In this document: positions 44,645 through 54,213 of the stretch, in pieces
Layout of the letters: each line of letters starts with the position of its first letter
How positions within the stretch are numbered: position 1 is the first letter of the stretch
Notes under the pieces: model-generated
What the model was told of the DNA's origin: nothing
Databases searched by the model: none
Seen by the model: only the letters and a program-made list of their open reading frames with translations
Made by a program: the position numbers and the translations under genes
Origin: Pelagibius litoralis
Lineage (GTDB): Bacteria > Pseudomonadota > Alphaproteobacteria > Kiloniellales > Kiloniellaceae
DNA: 64,000 nt
Direction: 5' to 3'
Assembly: GCF_011683915.1 (NCBI RefSeq)
Contig: NZ_JAAQPH010000001.1
Coordinates: forward strand, 248,001-312,000

Positions 44645-45043
44645 TTATCCGGGCTTCTTCTTATCCAGACAAAACAGCAACGCCATCAAAAGCGGAAACA
44701 GCAGCAGAATCCAGTACATGTCCCTGGGATTCTGGTAACTCTGGTCCAGAGTTGCGAGCATTCCCAGATAATCAGCGATAACGAATGCTGCAGCTGTTGA
44801 GATCAGGAGAACAAACAGGAGAAATTGATACGCCTTGCCGGGGCTGACATGAGATCTGTTCATCCACAACAGAGTGCCGACGATGTTGGGTATCATGAAG
44901 CATATGATCAGCAGGAGCGACAGATTAGGGGACTGCGAGGCAAGCCCGATGCCTGCGAACAGCAGCCAACAGCTTGAGCCGACTTGGGCGCCAAACCACC
45001 CTGCATTCCATTGAAGATTGCCTGTACCTGATTTTGCCACCAT
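44645..45043 (-). CDS. small integral membrane protein, unknown function
   Basis: From the ATG at 45043 it has 132 residues, with four probable membrane helices (SCWLLFAGIGLAS, LSLLLIICFMIPNIVG, YQFLLFVLLISTAAAFVI, WILLLFPLLMALLFCL). The N-terminus is cytosolic and short, and the C-terminus ends in Lys-Lys-Lys-Pro-Gly. No family is recognised. An upstream ATG at 45082 adds 13 residues. It stands between the tRNA-His gene and the outer-membrane-like protein, all in a lower-density stretch. Confidence 0.7.
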   Translation of the reverse strand: MVAKSGTGNLQWNAGWFGAQVGSSCWLLFAGIGLASQSPNLSLLLIICFMIPNIVGTLLWMNRSHVSPGKAYQFLLFVLLISTAAAFVIADYLGMLATLDQSYQNPRDMYWILLLFPLLMALLFCLDKKKPG

Positions 45044-45216
45044 GGCTGTTCTCGTAGCAATGAATGGGCGGACTGGCGTCAAGAGGTATAGGGAATCAGT
45101 TTAGCATCGATGAACCCGGGGCTCGAACAACGCCGTTAGCGAGGTTTGCGACCTCAGAATCAACCAGTTGTGTCTCTTGGTCCAGCCATCCGCAAATGTG
45201 GCCTTGGCCATGGAGC

Positions 45217-46089
45217 CTAGTTGGTCCCGGCGAAGGCAGGAATGCCGAAGCTGTCGCGAACGGCGGCGTCGCCGCGGCTCCCCTGCAGCGCGGACAAAAG
45301 GCTCGACAGACGCCACTCCTGGGCCTTCGGCGCCGGGCCGAGGTTGAGCGACAGGGTGAAACCCAGGGTATAGCCACCAGCACTGTCGGCGCTCAGATCC
45401 GAACCGATGACAAAGGGGCCGAAACGCTGATCCAGGCCGATCCTGGCCTCCGAACGCGACTCCAGGACCTCGTGGGTGAAATCCAGCGTCGCCTCAAAAC
45501 CATTGTTGAGGGGCCAGTGTGAGCCAAAGACCAGCTCGGTCAGCTGGCCACTGGGGAACACATCGTAACCGATGCCGCCCTCGTGTCTTGCGCCCATCCA
45601 GTCGAACCCGACAGTCACGTCGCCGCCCAGGGCTTGGCCCGCGTCACTTTCGGCACTGAGATCCTGCTCCAGGAAGAAGCGCGTTCCAACGCGCATCTGC
45701 GGCAGATTCAGGCCGCTTTCCAGCGAAACATCCAGATCCTGCTGCCCTGAGCGAGACTGTTGGTATTCGCCGTTGAGCCCCAGCGGAATGCTGACGCCCT
45801 CGCCCAGGTCAAAGCTGCCCGATGTTCCCAGTCGGCTGCGCCGGGTGACCGGATCACCATCTCCGGCCTGGTTCAGGTAGGCTAGGTATTCCTTGTGTTC
45901 GGCCTGGACGCGCAGCGGACCCAGATCGAACTGGGCGCCGATCTCGCCGGTTGCGAAGCCGGTGTTGTTGACGACAAGGTCCAGCCCGTTGCCACGGCCG
46001 GCAGACGTTGCGGTGCAGGCAAATATCAGCGCGAGGCTTGTGACGAAGCTGTTTTTAAGCGTCCGGCGCAGGCGCGGTCTCGATCTCAT
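45217..46089 (-). CDS. probable outer-membrane beta-barrel protein
   Basis: A 290-residue secreted protein with a signal peptide (NSFVTSLALIFACTATSAG). The rest alternates short amphipathic strands (GEIGAQFDLGPLRVQAEHKEYLAYL, GLNGEYQQSRSGQQDLDVSLESGL, GDVTVGFDWMGARHEGGIGYDV, FTLSLNLG), as in a beta barrel of about ten to twelve strands. The last residues GIPAFAGTN come from a common palindromic intergenic motif and are probably a fusion of repeat DNA, so the ancestral stop may have been earlier, near the final strand. Function unknown. Confidence 0.7.
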   Translation of the reverse strand: MRSRPRLRRTLKNSFVTSLALIFACTATSAGRGNGLDLVVNNTGFATGEIGAQFDLGPLRVQAEHKEYLAYLNQAGDGDPVTRRSRLGTSGSFDLGEGVSIPLGLNGEYQQSRSGQQDLDVSLESGLNLPQMRVGTRFFLEQDLSAESDAGQALGGDVTVGFDWMGARHEGGIGYDVFPSGQLTELVFGSHWPLNNGFEATLDFTHEVLESRSEARIGLDQRFGPFVIGSDLSADSAGGYTLGFTLSLNLGPAPKAQEWRLSSLLSALQGSRGDAAVRDSFGIPAFAGTN

Positions 46090-46195
46090 GAATCCGTTGG
46101 CTCTTGAATTCCTTGCGCTTTCCAGCGCGGTAACTTTCTATTAAGAAATAATAAAGTAATTCTATTAATATTTCGTAAACCATATCTTTAAGTGA
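46090..46195. other. AT-rich upstream region of the outer-membrane-like gene
   Basis: This stretch, with 46212-46672 on the other side of the parS site, forms a 583-bp gap between divergent genes. It is very AT-rich and probably includes the promoter of the minus-strand gene. No other signal is recognised here. Confidence 0.4.
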
Positions 46196-46211
46196 CGTTT
46201 CACGTGAAACA
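46196..46211. promoter_or_regulatory. parS-like ParB-binding site
   Basis: CGTTTCACGTGAAACA matches the bacterial parS consensus TGTTTCACGTGAAACA at 15 of 16 bases, with the 14-bp core GTTTCACGTGAAAC perfectly palindromic. parS is bound by ParB for chromosome segregation and usually lies near oriC. It lies in AT-rich intergenic DNA, not in a gene. Recognition is by pattern; ParB binding is inferred. Confidence 0.75.
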
Positions 46212-46672
46212 AACAGAGTGATATCGATGTATAGAATTGCTATATTAAATAACAATAATAATACTGTTAGTAATTTCGCATTTGAATGACGCTTGGTGCT
46301 TCAATTTCAAGACCTCTGTGATATGAAAGTGTCCTGTGGCAACACTGTGACCAGTCAAGTGTTTCAGTTTGTTGTTGTTGGTTGCTGTTTTTTGTTTCAA
46401 ACACAGCTGTCGTATGGGGCGAATAAAGGGCCGGCATTACGGGACAATTCGCGCAGAGCCGGCCGCGCTGCGAATACTTGAAATATCTTGGGAAGCCCGG
46501 GGACAAGGCGCTTCTTCGCGCCCCTTGCGCGCTTTTATCGCGGTTCGGTCCCTGGTAAGGGGCACACTTGGTGCCTGATGCCGGTTAGACTGACCCGCAC
46601 GGCGTCTATGCTTGGGGGCACAGAGGCCTCGATGAGAGCCGGCGGGAAAACTTGAGATTGGGGAGGGGCCGC
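46212..46672. other. non-coding region between parS-like site and aldolase gene
   Basis: No gene is convincing here. The left part is AT-rich and T/G-rich (46360-46400), and the right part is GC-rich with a short GC-rich inverted repeat near 46510-46540. The promoter for the aldolase gene lies at the right end. Confidence 0.4.
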
Positions 46673-47449
46673 TTGCAGGACTCTTTAAAGGCGAAGATGC
46701 GGGCCGGGCGCCAGGTCAACGGATTCTGGTCTGAGCTGTTCAGCCCGGCAGCGGCTGAGATCATGGCCTCTGCCGGTTATGACTGCGCGATGATCGACTG
46801 CGAGCATGGCCCCGGCGATCCGGGCAGCGCGATAGCGGTCATGCGGGCCATGCAGGCGACGGGTTGTACGCCGCTGGTGCGTGTGCCGGGCAACGATCCC
46901 GGCTGGATCAAGCGGTTGCTGGATGTGGGCGCGCAAGGGGTCATGATCCCTGCGGTGAATAGCCCGGAAGAAGCGGAGGCGGCGGTAGCTGCCTGTCATT
47001 ATCCGCCCAGAGGCGTACGTGGCATGGCCGCGCCGATCGTACGTGCGTCGGGCTACGGCCGCGATTGGCAGGGCTATGTCCGCGACATAGCTGAATCGCT
47101 GCTGGTGATCTGTCAGGTTGAAAGCAAAACCGCGCTTGAATCGGTCGGCGCGATCGCCGCGGTCGACAAACTGGATATGATCTTCATCGGGCCTTTCGAC
47201 CTCTCGGCCAGCCTGGGCTTCATGGGAGAACCGGATCACCCGGAGGTACGCGAAGCGATTTCGAAGGCTGAACGCGCCGCCAAGGCCGAGGGCTGTCTGC
47301 TGGGGGGCATCCCGACGCCTGAAAGGTCTCCCCAAATGCTCTACGAGGCGGGCTATGATCTCGTCCTGGCCGATATCGATGTGCTGATCCTGCGCGACGG
47401 TGCCACGGCCGGGCTGTCGGCCTTGCTTGCCGCAGCGGGCAGGAACTGA
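46673..47449 (+). CDS. HpcH/HpaI-family aldolase
   Basis: A 258-residue class II pyruvate-type aldolase of the HpcH/HpaI family. The metal-binding and catalytic blocks are seen: FSPAAAEIMASAGYDCAMIDCEHGP near residue 25, TPLVRVPGNDPGWIKRLLDVGAQGVMIPAVNSPEEAEAAV near 67-106, and QVESKTALE and IFIGPFDLSASLGF. I chose the TTG at 46673, six bases after GGGGAGGGG, over the TTG at 46652. Substrate could be a hydroxy-oxo-acid; there is no aromatic-degradation cluster around it. The next gene follows within 22 bp. Confidence 0.88.
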   Translation: MQDSLKAKMRAGRQVNGFWSELFSPAAAEIMASAGYDCAMIDCEHGPGDPGSAIAVMRAMQATGCTPLVRVPGNDPGWIKRLLDVGAQGVMIPAVNSPEEAEAAVAACHYPPRGVRGMAAPIVRASGYGRDWQGYVRDIAESLLVICQVESKTALESVGAIAAVDKLDMIFIGPFDLSASLGFMGEPDHPEVREAISKAERAAKAEGCLLGGIPTPERSPQMLYEAGYDLVLADIDVLILRDGATAGLSALLAAAGRN

Positions 47450-47471
47450 TCCGGGAGGCTCCTTGTCGGTG

Positions 47472-49013
47472 ATGCTTTCACAAGACGGCTCCGGCGCCGA
47501 AATACTGACCGTTGAGGAGATGTACAGCGCGGACCGCCTGGCGATTGCCGGCGGTGTTGCCGGGCGGGATCTGATGGAGGCGGCTGGCACGGCGGTCGCC
47601 GACAGCGTCCTGCTGTATGAAAGCAGCCGGGCAGGGGCCGTTTTGGTGCTCTGTGGGCCCGGCAACAACGGCGGCGACGGATTTGTGGTGGCCCGGCGCC
47701 TGAAGGCGGCGGGCAGGGCGGTCAGACTGGCCCTTTTGGGCGACAGGAGTGCTTTGACCGGCGATGCAGCCGCGGCCGCGGCGGATTGGGATGGGGAAAT
47801 CGAGGTTCTCGATCCCGCCGGGCTTGAAGATGTGGCCCTGGTGGTCGATGCGCTTTTCGGGGCTGGCCTCAACCGTCCCCTGGACGGCCTGTCTGCGGCG
47901 ATGGTGGAGGCTGTCGAAAGGGCAGGCCTTCCGGTGCTGGCGGTCGATGTGCCCAGCGGTCTTGCCGGCGACCGGGGCGATGCTCCCGACGGACCGGCTT
48001 TCCGCGCGGATCGAACAGTCACCTTTTTCCGCAAGAAGCCAGCACATCTAATTGTTCCGGCGCGGTTTTTCTGTGGGGACGTACAGGTGGCGCAGATCGG
48101 TATCCCCGAATCAGTGCTTCAGGAGATCAGCCCAAGGCTGTTCGAGAACAGTCCGGCGCTTTGGTTGGCGGGTTTTCCCTGGCGCCCGGCTGAAGCCCAT
48201 AAATACCAGGCCGGTCATGCCCTGATCAGCGGCGGGACGGAGATGACCGGCGCTGCCCAGCTGGCGTCGCGCGCCGCGCTGCGCATCGGCGCAGGCCTGG
48301 TCAGCCTGGCCTGCAGCCCGGCGAGCCTGCCGATCTATGCGCTGGCCAATCCCAGCGTCATTACCCTGGCCGTGGGCGCGGCTGCGGACTTCGTGGCCGC
48401 TCTGGCGGACCCCCGCCGCAATGCCGTTCTCGTCGGCCCCGGCAATGGTGTGGGGGCCGATACCCGCGAAAGGGCGATCGCGGCCCTTGAGGCCGGCCGC
48501 AGTCTGGTTCTCGATGCAGATGCTCTGACGGTGTTCGAGGGCCGGACGGAAGAGCTTTTCAAGCTCACCGCCGCCTCGGCGGGCGAGACGGTCCTGACAC
48601 CCCACGACGGGGAGTTTCGGCGCCTTTTTCCGGGGATCGCCGGCGACCCCCTGGAACGGGCGCGCGTGGCCGCTGCGCAGAGCGGCGCCATCGTGGTGCT
48701 CAAAGGCCCCGATACGGTGGTTGCGGCCCCCGACCGCCGGGCTTCAATCAACGGTTCTGCGCCACCCTGGCTGGCCACCGCTGGCACTGGTGATGTGTTG
48801 TCGGGAATGATCGTCGGCCTGCTGGCGCAGGGCATGCCGGCCTTTCTGGCGGCTGGGGCCGCGGTCTGGATTCATGCCCAGGCGGCCTTTGCCTTCGGTC
48901 CCGGGATGATATCGGAAGACCTTCCCGATGCCTTGCCGAAGGTTCTCGCCAGGCTTTCCGATGAGGCGGGCCGGGCTGTGGATTATCGGAAAATAGTCAA
49001 CAATTTTAGATAG
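47472..49013 (+). CDS. nnr: bifunctional NAD(P)H-hydrate epimerase/dehydratase
   Basis: This enzyme repairs damaged NAD(P)H hydrates. The N-terminal half (about residues 10-215) is the YjeF/NnrE epimerase with VLCGPGNNGGDGFVVARRLKAAG and DALFGAGLNRPLDG. The C-terminal half (about 230-513) is the ribokinase-like ADP-dependent dehydratase NnrD with KYQAGHALISGG, VLVGPGNGVG, LDADALTVFEG, LTPHDGEFRRLFPG and ATAGTGDVLSGMIVGLLAQGM. The ATG at 47472, GTG at 47469 and TTG at 47463 are all possible starts behind GGGAGG. It is probably co-transcribed with the aldolase gene. Confidence 0.92.
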   Translation: MLSQDGSGAEILTVEEMYSADRLAIAGGVAGRDLMEAAGTAVADSVLLYESSRAGAVLVLCGPGNNGGDGFVVARRLKAAGRAVRLALLGDRSALTGDAAAAAADWDGEIEVLDPAGLEDVALVVDALFGAGLNRPLDGLSAAMVEAVERAGLPVLAVDVPSGLAGDRGDAPDGPAFRADRTVTFFRKKPAHLIVPARFFCGDVQVAQIGIPESVLQEISPRLFENSPALWLAGFPWRPAEAHKYQAGHALISGGTEMTGAAQLASRAALRIGAGLVSLACSPASLPIYALANPSVITLAVGAAADFVAALADPRRNAVLVGPGNGVGADTRERAIAALEAGRSLVLDADALTVFEGRTEELFKLTAASAGETVLTPHDGEFRRLFPGIAGDPLERARVAAAQSGAIVVLKGPDTVVAAPDRRASINGSAPPWLATAGTGDVLSGMIVGLLAQGMPAFLAAGAAVWIHAQAAFAFGPGMISEDLPDALPKVLARLSDEAGRAVDYRKIVNNFR

Positions 49014-49125
49014 TTCACCGGTAATCGTTAACGAAAACTTCATGCCTGGAAGCGCAAAATCAACCTACTGTGGTCAAGGATTGGCCTAATCGGGGGGTGG
49101 CCTTGATTGAGAAGGTATTGAGATC

Positions 49126-49407
49126 ATGCTTTCAACGCATTGGTTTAAACAACCGCCGCGCTGCGAAAAGATAAAAGTCGGCTGCACCTATAAACGAGCC
49201 CACGAAGGCAACATTGTTGAGACGGCGAAGGTGATCGACGTCGGCAGTGACGCCCTGGGCATTCCTCATGTGACCTACGAGGTGTCCGTCGAACGGGCCC
49301 GTCTGGCCAAGTATGAGGAGCGGCGCACGCTGGGTCTGCAGACCTTTGTCGAACGTTTTCGCGAGTCGATCGCCGATCTGCCGATTGCCGATAAGCACGA
49401 CGCTTAA
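49126..49407 (+). CDS. small protein, paralogue of the gene at 49586
   Basis: A 93-residue soluble protein with no named family. Its core (VGCTYKRAHEGNIVETAKVIDVGSDALGIPHVTYEV...LGLQTFVERFRES) can be aligned with the protein at 49586-49927 through the shared ETA, LG-PHV-Y and LG-TF-E-F elements. No signal peptide is present. The start at 49126 lies 112 bp after the nnr gene, with TGAG about ten bases before the ATG and no strong ribosome site. The pair may be a young tandem duplication. Confidence 0.75.
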   Translation: MLSTHWFKQPPRCEKIKVGCTYKRAHEGNIVETAKVIDVGSDALGIPHVTYEVSVERARLAKYEERRTLGLQTFVERFRESIADLPIADKHDA

Positions 49408-49585
49408 GCTCTGCCAAGCGACGGCCGTTCCGGCGTCACGGGCCGCGCAGCCAGGCCTTTTGCGCCCGCAGAGACGCGCCCGGACAAACAGTGCCGCCAA
49501 TTCGTATTAACGGAAGGAAGCGGGCCGAAGCTTTGTCAGGTTGACATTAATCCTACGTCAAAGTTTTGCCCCTAAAGTCAGTCTC

Positions 49586-49927
49586 ATGCTTACAACGCGC
49601 CAGGAAAAGACCTCAACAAACGCACGGCCGACCAGCCTCTGGCGGCAGCTGTCCGGTGCCCTTGGCGGCGGCGAAAGGCGCAGCCTGTTTTCCAAGCGCG
49701 GCATTGATCCGGCGAGTGTGAAGGCGGGCCGCGTTTTCCGTCATGATGACGGTAAGGGCCGCTGCGAGACGGCTACGATTGTCGGCCTCTGCGACATCCT
49801 CGGCATGCCGCACGTGCGCTACGACCTGCGTATCGACCAGCCGGGCCACCGCCCTTTTGAGGATGGTTCCCGGGTGCTGGGTATGAAGACCTTTATCGAG
49901 CATTTCTGCGAGCCGGTCGGCTCCTGA
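49586..49927 (+). CDS. small protein, paralogue of the gene at 49126
   Basis: With the start at 49586 the product has 113 residues. It contains a N-terminal Arg/Ser-rich stretch and then a core (VKAGRVFRHDDGKGRCETATIVGLCDILGMPHVRYDLRI...VLGMKTFIEHF) that matches the 49126 protein over about 70 residues, by eye. Upstream in-frame ATG at 49541 would add 15 residues. I recognise no family. Conserved positions are mainly hydrophobic, Gly and His, which suggests a small folded domain. Confidence 0.75.
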   Translation: MLTTRQEKTSTNARPTSLWRQLSGALGGGERRSLFSKRGIDPASVKAGRVFRHDDGKGRCETATIVGLCDILGMPHVRYDLRIDQPGHRPFEDGSRVLGMKTFIEHFCEPVGS

Positions 49928-50105
49928 TTGCCTTTCAGCCGGCTTCCAGCCGGCCGAAACGTCGCATTCGCGGGCCTGCCGGCGGGCAGGATCTCCGGAC
50001 GTCCTCGAGTTTCCCTCAATAATCCGCTGATTTCTGGGCCCTTGCGGGCTCGCTTGCTATTGCGCGACCGGCTGCGATGATATACATCGGCCATCCGCGG
50101 AGAGC

Positions 50106-50190
50106 GCGGGCGTGGCGGAACTGGTAGACGCGCTGGTTTTAGGTACCAGTGGAGTGATCCGTGGGGGTTCGAGTCCCTCCGCCCGCACCA
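50106..50190 (+). tRNA. tRNA-Leu (TAG)
   Basis: An 85-base type II tRNA. Acceptor GCGGGCG at 50106 pairs with CGCCCGC, the anticodon loop gives TAG (reads CUA and relatives), a long variable arm (TGGAGTGATCCGTG) is present, and the T loop is GTTCGAGTC. CCA is encoded at 50188-50190. Confidence 0.97.
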
Positions 50191-50280
50191 GCGCTCTGCG
50201 GCGAGAACAGTACCTTGCCTGGCAGTCAGGTTCCTCTTGTATCATCACCGTAAACAAGGCTTTGAAAGGCCCAGCCGAAC

Positions 50281-51738
50281 ATGCAGGTCACAGAAGTAAA
50301 CAGCGAAGGCTTGAAGCGCGATTTCAAGGTGGTCATCGGGGCCAAGGAGATCGGTGAGAAGGTTGAGGCCCGGCTTCGGGAGATCAGCACCAAGGTTAAA
50401 ATCCCGGGTTTCCGCCCCGGCAAGGCGCCGATCAAGCTGCTCAAGCAGCGTTACGGCCCTTCGGTGATGGGCGAGGTGCTCGAACGCGCTGTGACCGACT
50501 CTTCGGCGCAGGCGTTGAACGAGCGCGGCTTGCGCCCCGCGGTGCAGCCGAAGATCGAAATCGTCTCCTTCGACGACGGCAAGGATCTCGAATACAGCAT
50601 GGCCATCGAGCTGCTGCCGGAGATCGAGCCGATGGACTTTTCCAAGATCGGGCTGGAACGCCTGAAGATCGCCGTGCCGGAGGAAGACGTTGCCGGTGCG
50701 TTGGAGCGTCTGGCGTCATCCCGCAAAGAATCCAAGCCGCTTGAGAAACCGCGTAAAGCGGAGTCCGGCGACATTCTGGTCATGGACTTCGCGGGCACGG
50801 TTCACGGCGAGGCGCTGCCGGGCATGGCCGCGGAGGATCATCACCTGGAATTGGGCTCCAACAGCTTCATTGAGGGCTTCGAAGAGCAGCTGATCGGCGT
50901 CGACGCGGGCGAATCGCGTGAGGTGCAGGTGACCTTCCCGGAAGCTTACGGCAACGAGAAGCTGGCCGGTCAGCCGGCGGTTTTTCAGTGCACCATCAAG
51001 GAGATCCACGAGGCTGTTCCCGCCGTGCTTGATGACGAGCTGGCCAAGTCGATGGGCGCGGAGAGCCTTGAAGACCTGCGCGAGAAGGTCAAAGAGCGCC
51101 TGGGTGCGGACTACGATGGTCTGTCGCGGATGCGTATGAAGCGCGTGATCCTGGACAAGCTGGCCGATGCCCACGATTTCGGCGTGCCTGACAGCATGGT
51201 CGATCTGGAGTTCGAGGCCATCTGGAAGCAGGTCGAGGCGGACCGCGAGAAGGGCAACGTCGATCCGGACGACGAGGGCAAGGACGACGAAGAGGTCAAG
51301 ACGGAGTATCGGGAGATCGCCGAGCGCCGCGTGCGCCTCGGTCTTCTGCTCTCCGAGGTCGGCCGCATCAATCAGATCGAAGTCGCGCAGGAAGAAGTCA
51401 ACCAGGCTCTGTTCCAGGAGGCCCAGCGCTATCCGGGCCAGGAGCAGCAGGTGCTGGAGTTCTACAAGTCGAATCCGGAGGCCCTGGCCCAGCTTCGCGC
51501 GCCTCTGTTTGAGGATAAGGTGATCGACTACATCATCGACCTTGCCGAGGTGTCGGAGCGCGAGGTTTCGCCAGAGCAGCTGCGCGAGGAAGAAGAGAAA
51601 GACGCCGCTGAGGCTGAAAAGCCCAAGAAAGCGGCCAAAAAGCCGGCGAAAAAGTCGGCAGCCAAAGGGACGGCCAAGACCAAGAAAACGGAAGCAGCCG
51701 AAGATGCCGGGGCGAAAGCCGCGGGCGACGAAGAGTAG
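50281..51738 (+). CDS. tig: trigger factor chaperone/prolyl isomerase
   Basis: Ribosome-bound chaperone that meets nascent chains. The 485-residue protein has the ribosome-binding N-terminal domain with the signature VKIPGFRPGKAPIKLLKQRYG near residue 39, an FKBP-type PPIase domain (about 155-240, GDILVMDFAGTVHGEALPGM... and VTFPEAYGNEKLAGQPAVF), and a long helical C-terminal domain. A Lys/Ala-rich tail of about 45 residues (KKAAKKPAKKSAAKG) is longer and more basic than in many homologues. It is the first gene of the tig-clpP-clpX-lon run. Confidence 0.96.
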   Translation: MQVTEVNSEGLKRDFKVVIGAKEIGEKVEARLREISTKVKIPGFRPGKAPIKLLKQRYGPSVMGEVLERAVTDSSAQALNERGLRPAVQPKIEIVSFDDGKDLEYSMAIELLPEIEPMDFSKIGLERLKIAVPEEDVAGALERLASSRKESKPLEKPRKAESGDILVMDFAGTVHGEALPGMAAEDHHLELGSNSFIEGFEEQLIGVDAGESREVQVTFPEAYGNEKLAGQPAVFQCTIKEIHEAVPAVLDDELAKSMGAESLEDLREKVKERLGADYDGLSRMRMKRVILDKLADAHDFGVPDSMVDLEFEAIWKQVEADREKGNVDPDDEGKDDEEVKTEYREIAERRVRLGLLLSEVGRINQIEVAQEEVNQALFQEAQRYPGQEQQVLEFYKSNPEALAQLRAPLFEDKVIDYIIDLAEVSEREVSPEQLREEEEKDAAEAEKPKKAAKKPAKKSAAKGTAKTKKTEAAEDAGAKAAGDEE

Positions 51739-51851
51739 TCTGAGTTGGGCTTGCGCAGGCAGGGCACTGCACGGAGCTTGTGGTGTGTGCCCGCAACGCC
51801 TAGATGTTTCTTTGTCTTTATCAAAGGCGCCATCGTAATAGAGGAAGGTCT

Positions 51852-52517
51852 ATGAGCTACCTGTCTGATCCGGTCCTGAATCACCATGAAACGGTGATGA
51901 ACAATTTGGTGCCCATGGTGGTCGAACAGACCAGCCGCGGTGAACGCGCCTACGACATTTATTCGCGCCTGTTGAAGGAGCGCATTATCTTTTTGACGGG
52001 CCCGGTGCACGATGCCGTTGCGAGCCTGATCTGCGCGCAGCTGCTCTATCTCGAATCCGAGAATCCGACCCAGGATATCTTCTTCTATATCAACTCGCCG
52101 GGCGGCGTTGTGACCTCGGGTTTGGCCATGTACGACACAATGCAATACGTCCGCCCGGACGTGCAGACCGTGTGTATCGGCCAGGCGGCTTCTGCCGGGT
52201 CTCTCTTGCTGATGGCCGGCGCCACCGGTAAGCGCTTTTCCCTGCCCAACTCGAAAATCATGATCCACCAGCCTTCCGGTGGATACCAGGGGCAGGTGAC
52301 CGATATCCAGATCCATGCGGAGGACATCCTGCGCACGCGCCATCGTCTGAACGAGATTTACGTTCAGCACTGCGGGCAGGACCTGGAGACCATCGAGGGT
52401 GCCATGGAGCGCGACAACTTCATGTCGCCGGACGAGGCCAAAAATTTCGGCCTGATCGATGAAGTGGTAAGCCGGCGGCCCAGCGCCGACACCGACGGTT
52501 CGGGCAAAGAAGGCTAG
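51852..52517 (+). CDS. clpP: ATP-dependent Clp protease proteolytic subunit
   Basis: ClpP forms the two-ring serine protease core used with ClpX or ClpA. The 221-residue protein has the catalytic Ser114 in [14 protein letters not shown], His139 in [10 protein letters not shown] and Asp188 in MERDNFM. GAGGAAGG precedes the ATG at 51852. It starts 113 bp after tig. Its length is slightly long for ClpP because of an N-terminal propeptide region. No second clpP copy is in the window. Confidence 0.97.
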   Translation: MSYLSDPVLNHHETVMNNLVPMVVEQTSRGERAYDIYSRLLKERIIFLTGPVHDAVASLICAQLLYLESENPTQDIFFYINSPGGVVTSGLAMYDTMQYVRPDVQTVCIGQAASAGSLLLMAGATGKRFSLPNSKIMIHQPSGGYQGQVTDIQIHAEDILRTRHRLNEIYVQHCGQDLETIEGAMERDNFMSPDEAKNFGLIDEVVSRRPSADTDGSGKEG

Positions 52518-52804
52518 CGTATCCCCGGTCGCCGGGGCTGTGTCCGCATGGCCGCGGCGACCGGTGGCTGTGCCGAGTGGTTGTTAGATCAACTGCAAGC
52601 TTAGATTGTGCTCGATGCCAGTGCTGGTGCCTTTGTATTAAGGGATTATTGAGTCCTGACAATTAGGCTCAAATTGCTGTGTTGCTGAACAGGCGGAATG
52701 CCGAACCCGATGTAACCTCGAATGCTTTGGTTTTTGTCGTTGTGTGGGTACGGGCCGTTTGACTAACATGGCAAGGTGAGGAACAAACCCCTAGAAAAAG
52801 CGGT

Positions 52805-54070
52805 ATGACCAAGTCAAGCGGTAGCGATTCCAAGAATACCCTTTACTGCTCCTTCTGCGGCAAGAGCCAGCACGAGGTGCGTAAACTCATCGCCGGTCCG
52901 ACGGTGTTCATCTGTGATGAATGCGTCGAGCTCTGCATGGATATTATCCGTGAAGAGCATAAAACGACGCTGGTGAAGTCGCGCGACGGTGTGCCGACAC
53001 CGCAGGATATCTGCACGGTGCTGGACGACTACGTCATCGGGCAGGGGCATGCCAAGCGGGTCCTCTCCGTCGCGGTTCACAATCACTACAAGCGACTGGC
53101 CCACAGTGCCAAGTCGGCTGACGTGGAGTTGGCGAAGTCCAACATTCTGCTCGTCGGTCCGACCGGCTGCGGCAAGACGCTTCTCGCGCAGACCCTGGCG
53201 CGCATCCTTGATGTGCCCTTCACTATGGCCGATGCGACGACGCTGACCGAAGCCGGCTATGTCGGTGAGGACGTCGAAAACATCATTTTGAAGCTGCTGC
53301 AGTCGGCCGACTACAACGTGGAACGGGCGCAGCGCGGCATTGTCTACATCGATGAGGTGGACAAGATCAGCCGCAAGTCTGACAACCCCTCCATTACCCG
53401 CGATGTGTCGGGTGAGGGCGTGCAGCAGGCTCTGCTGAAGATCATGGAAGGCACGGTTGCTTCGGTGCCGCCGCAGGGTGGCCGTAAGCATCCGCAGCAG
53501 GAATTCCTCCAGGTCGATACCACCAATATTCTCTTCATCTGCGGTGGCGCCTTTGCCGGCCTCGACAAACTTATCGCCGGCCGCGGTAAGGGAACGTCGA
53601 TCGGATTCGGAGCCGACGTGCGCGGCCCCGACGATCGCTCTACCGGTGAAGTGCTGAAGGAGGTTGAGCCGGAAGATCTTCTGAAGTTCGGCCTGATCCC
53701 TGAGTTTGTCGGGCGCCTTCCGGTGGTTGCCACCCTCGAGGACCTGGACGAGGGCGCTCTTGTCGAGATCCTGACCCAGCCGAAAAACGCTTTGGTGAAG
53801 CAATACGAGCGTCTTTTCGAGATGGAAGACGTCCGGGTCGATTTCACCGATGACGCCTTAAGCGCGATTGCCAAGAAGGCAATTATCCGTAAAACGGGTG
53901 CCCGTGGTCTCCGCTCCATCATGGAAAGCATCCTTCTCGACCCCATGTACGACCTGCCTGGTCTTGAGGGTGTTGAGGAGATTGTCATCAATCGTGAGGT
54001 TGTCGACGGACGCGCAAAGCCGCTGTACATCTATACCGATCGCCGTGAAGATCTGGGGACAAGCGCTTAG
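52805..54070 (+). CDS. clpX: ATP-dependent Clp protease ATP-binding subunit ClpX
   Basis: ClpX unfolds and feeds substrates to ClpP. The N-terminal zinc-binding domain has Cys15, Cys18, Cys37 and Cys40 (YCSFCGK and [10 protein letters not shown]). The AAA+ core has Walker A GPTGCGKT (118-125), Walker [11 protein letters not shown], and the sensor regions; the [12 protein letters not shown] segment follows FAGLDKLI. It has 421 residues, the usual length. A 287-bp gap separates it from clpP, so it may have its own promoter. Confidence 0.98.
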   Translation: MTKSSGSDSKNTLYCSFCGKSQHEVRKLIAGPTVFICDECVELCMDIIREEHKTTLVKSRDGVPTPQDICTVLDDYVIGQGHAKRVLSVAVHNHYKRLAHSAKSADVELAKSNILLVGPTGCGKTLLAQTLARILDVPFTMADATTLTEAGYVGEDVENIILKLLQSADYNVERAQRGIVYIDEVDKISRKSDNPSITRDVSGEGVQQALLKIMEGTVASVPPQGGRKHPQQEFLQVDTTNILFICGGAFAGLDKLIAGRGKGTSIGFGADVRGPDDRSTGEVLKEVEPEDLLKFGLIPEFVGRLPVVATLEDLDEGALVEILTQPKNALVKQYERLFEMEDVRVDFTDDALSAIAKKAIIRKTGARGLRSIMESILLDPMYDLPGLEGVEEIVINREVVDGRAKPLYIYTDRREDLGTSA

Positions 54071-54213
54071 GCGATTGTTTTTGCTGGATTATTGCAGGGC
54101 CTTGAAGTCTCGGCGAGAATCTACAATTTCTAAATCGAAGTGCCGTAGACTCGCACCTCAGTCGTTGTTCGCCGGCATTCTGCCCGCCGGCCTCTAATTT
54201 CATACGAGGTACT

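Noticed and set aside
46293-46578. Short plus-strand frames between the parS-like site and the aldolase
   Set aside because: They are short, have mixed hydrophobic and basic content and no ribosome site, and the region looks non-coding.
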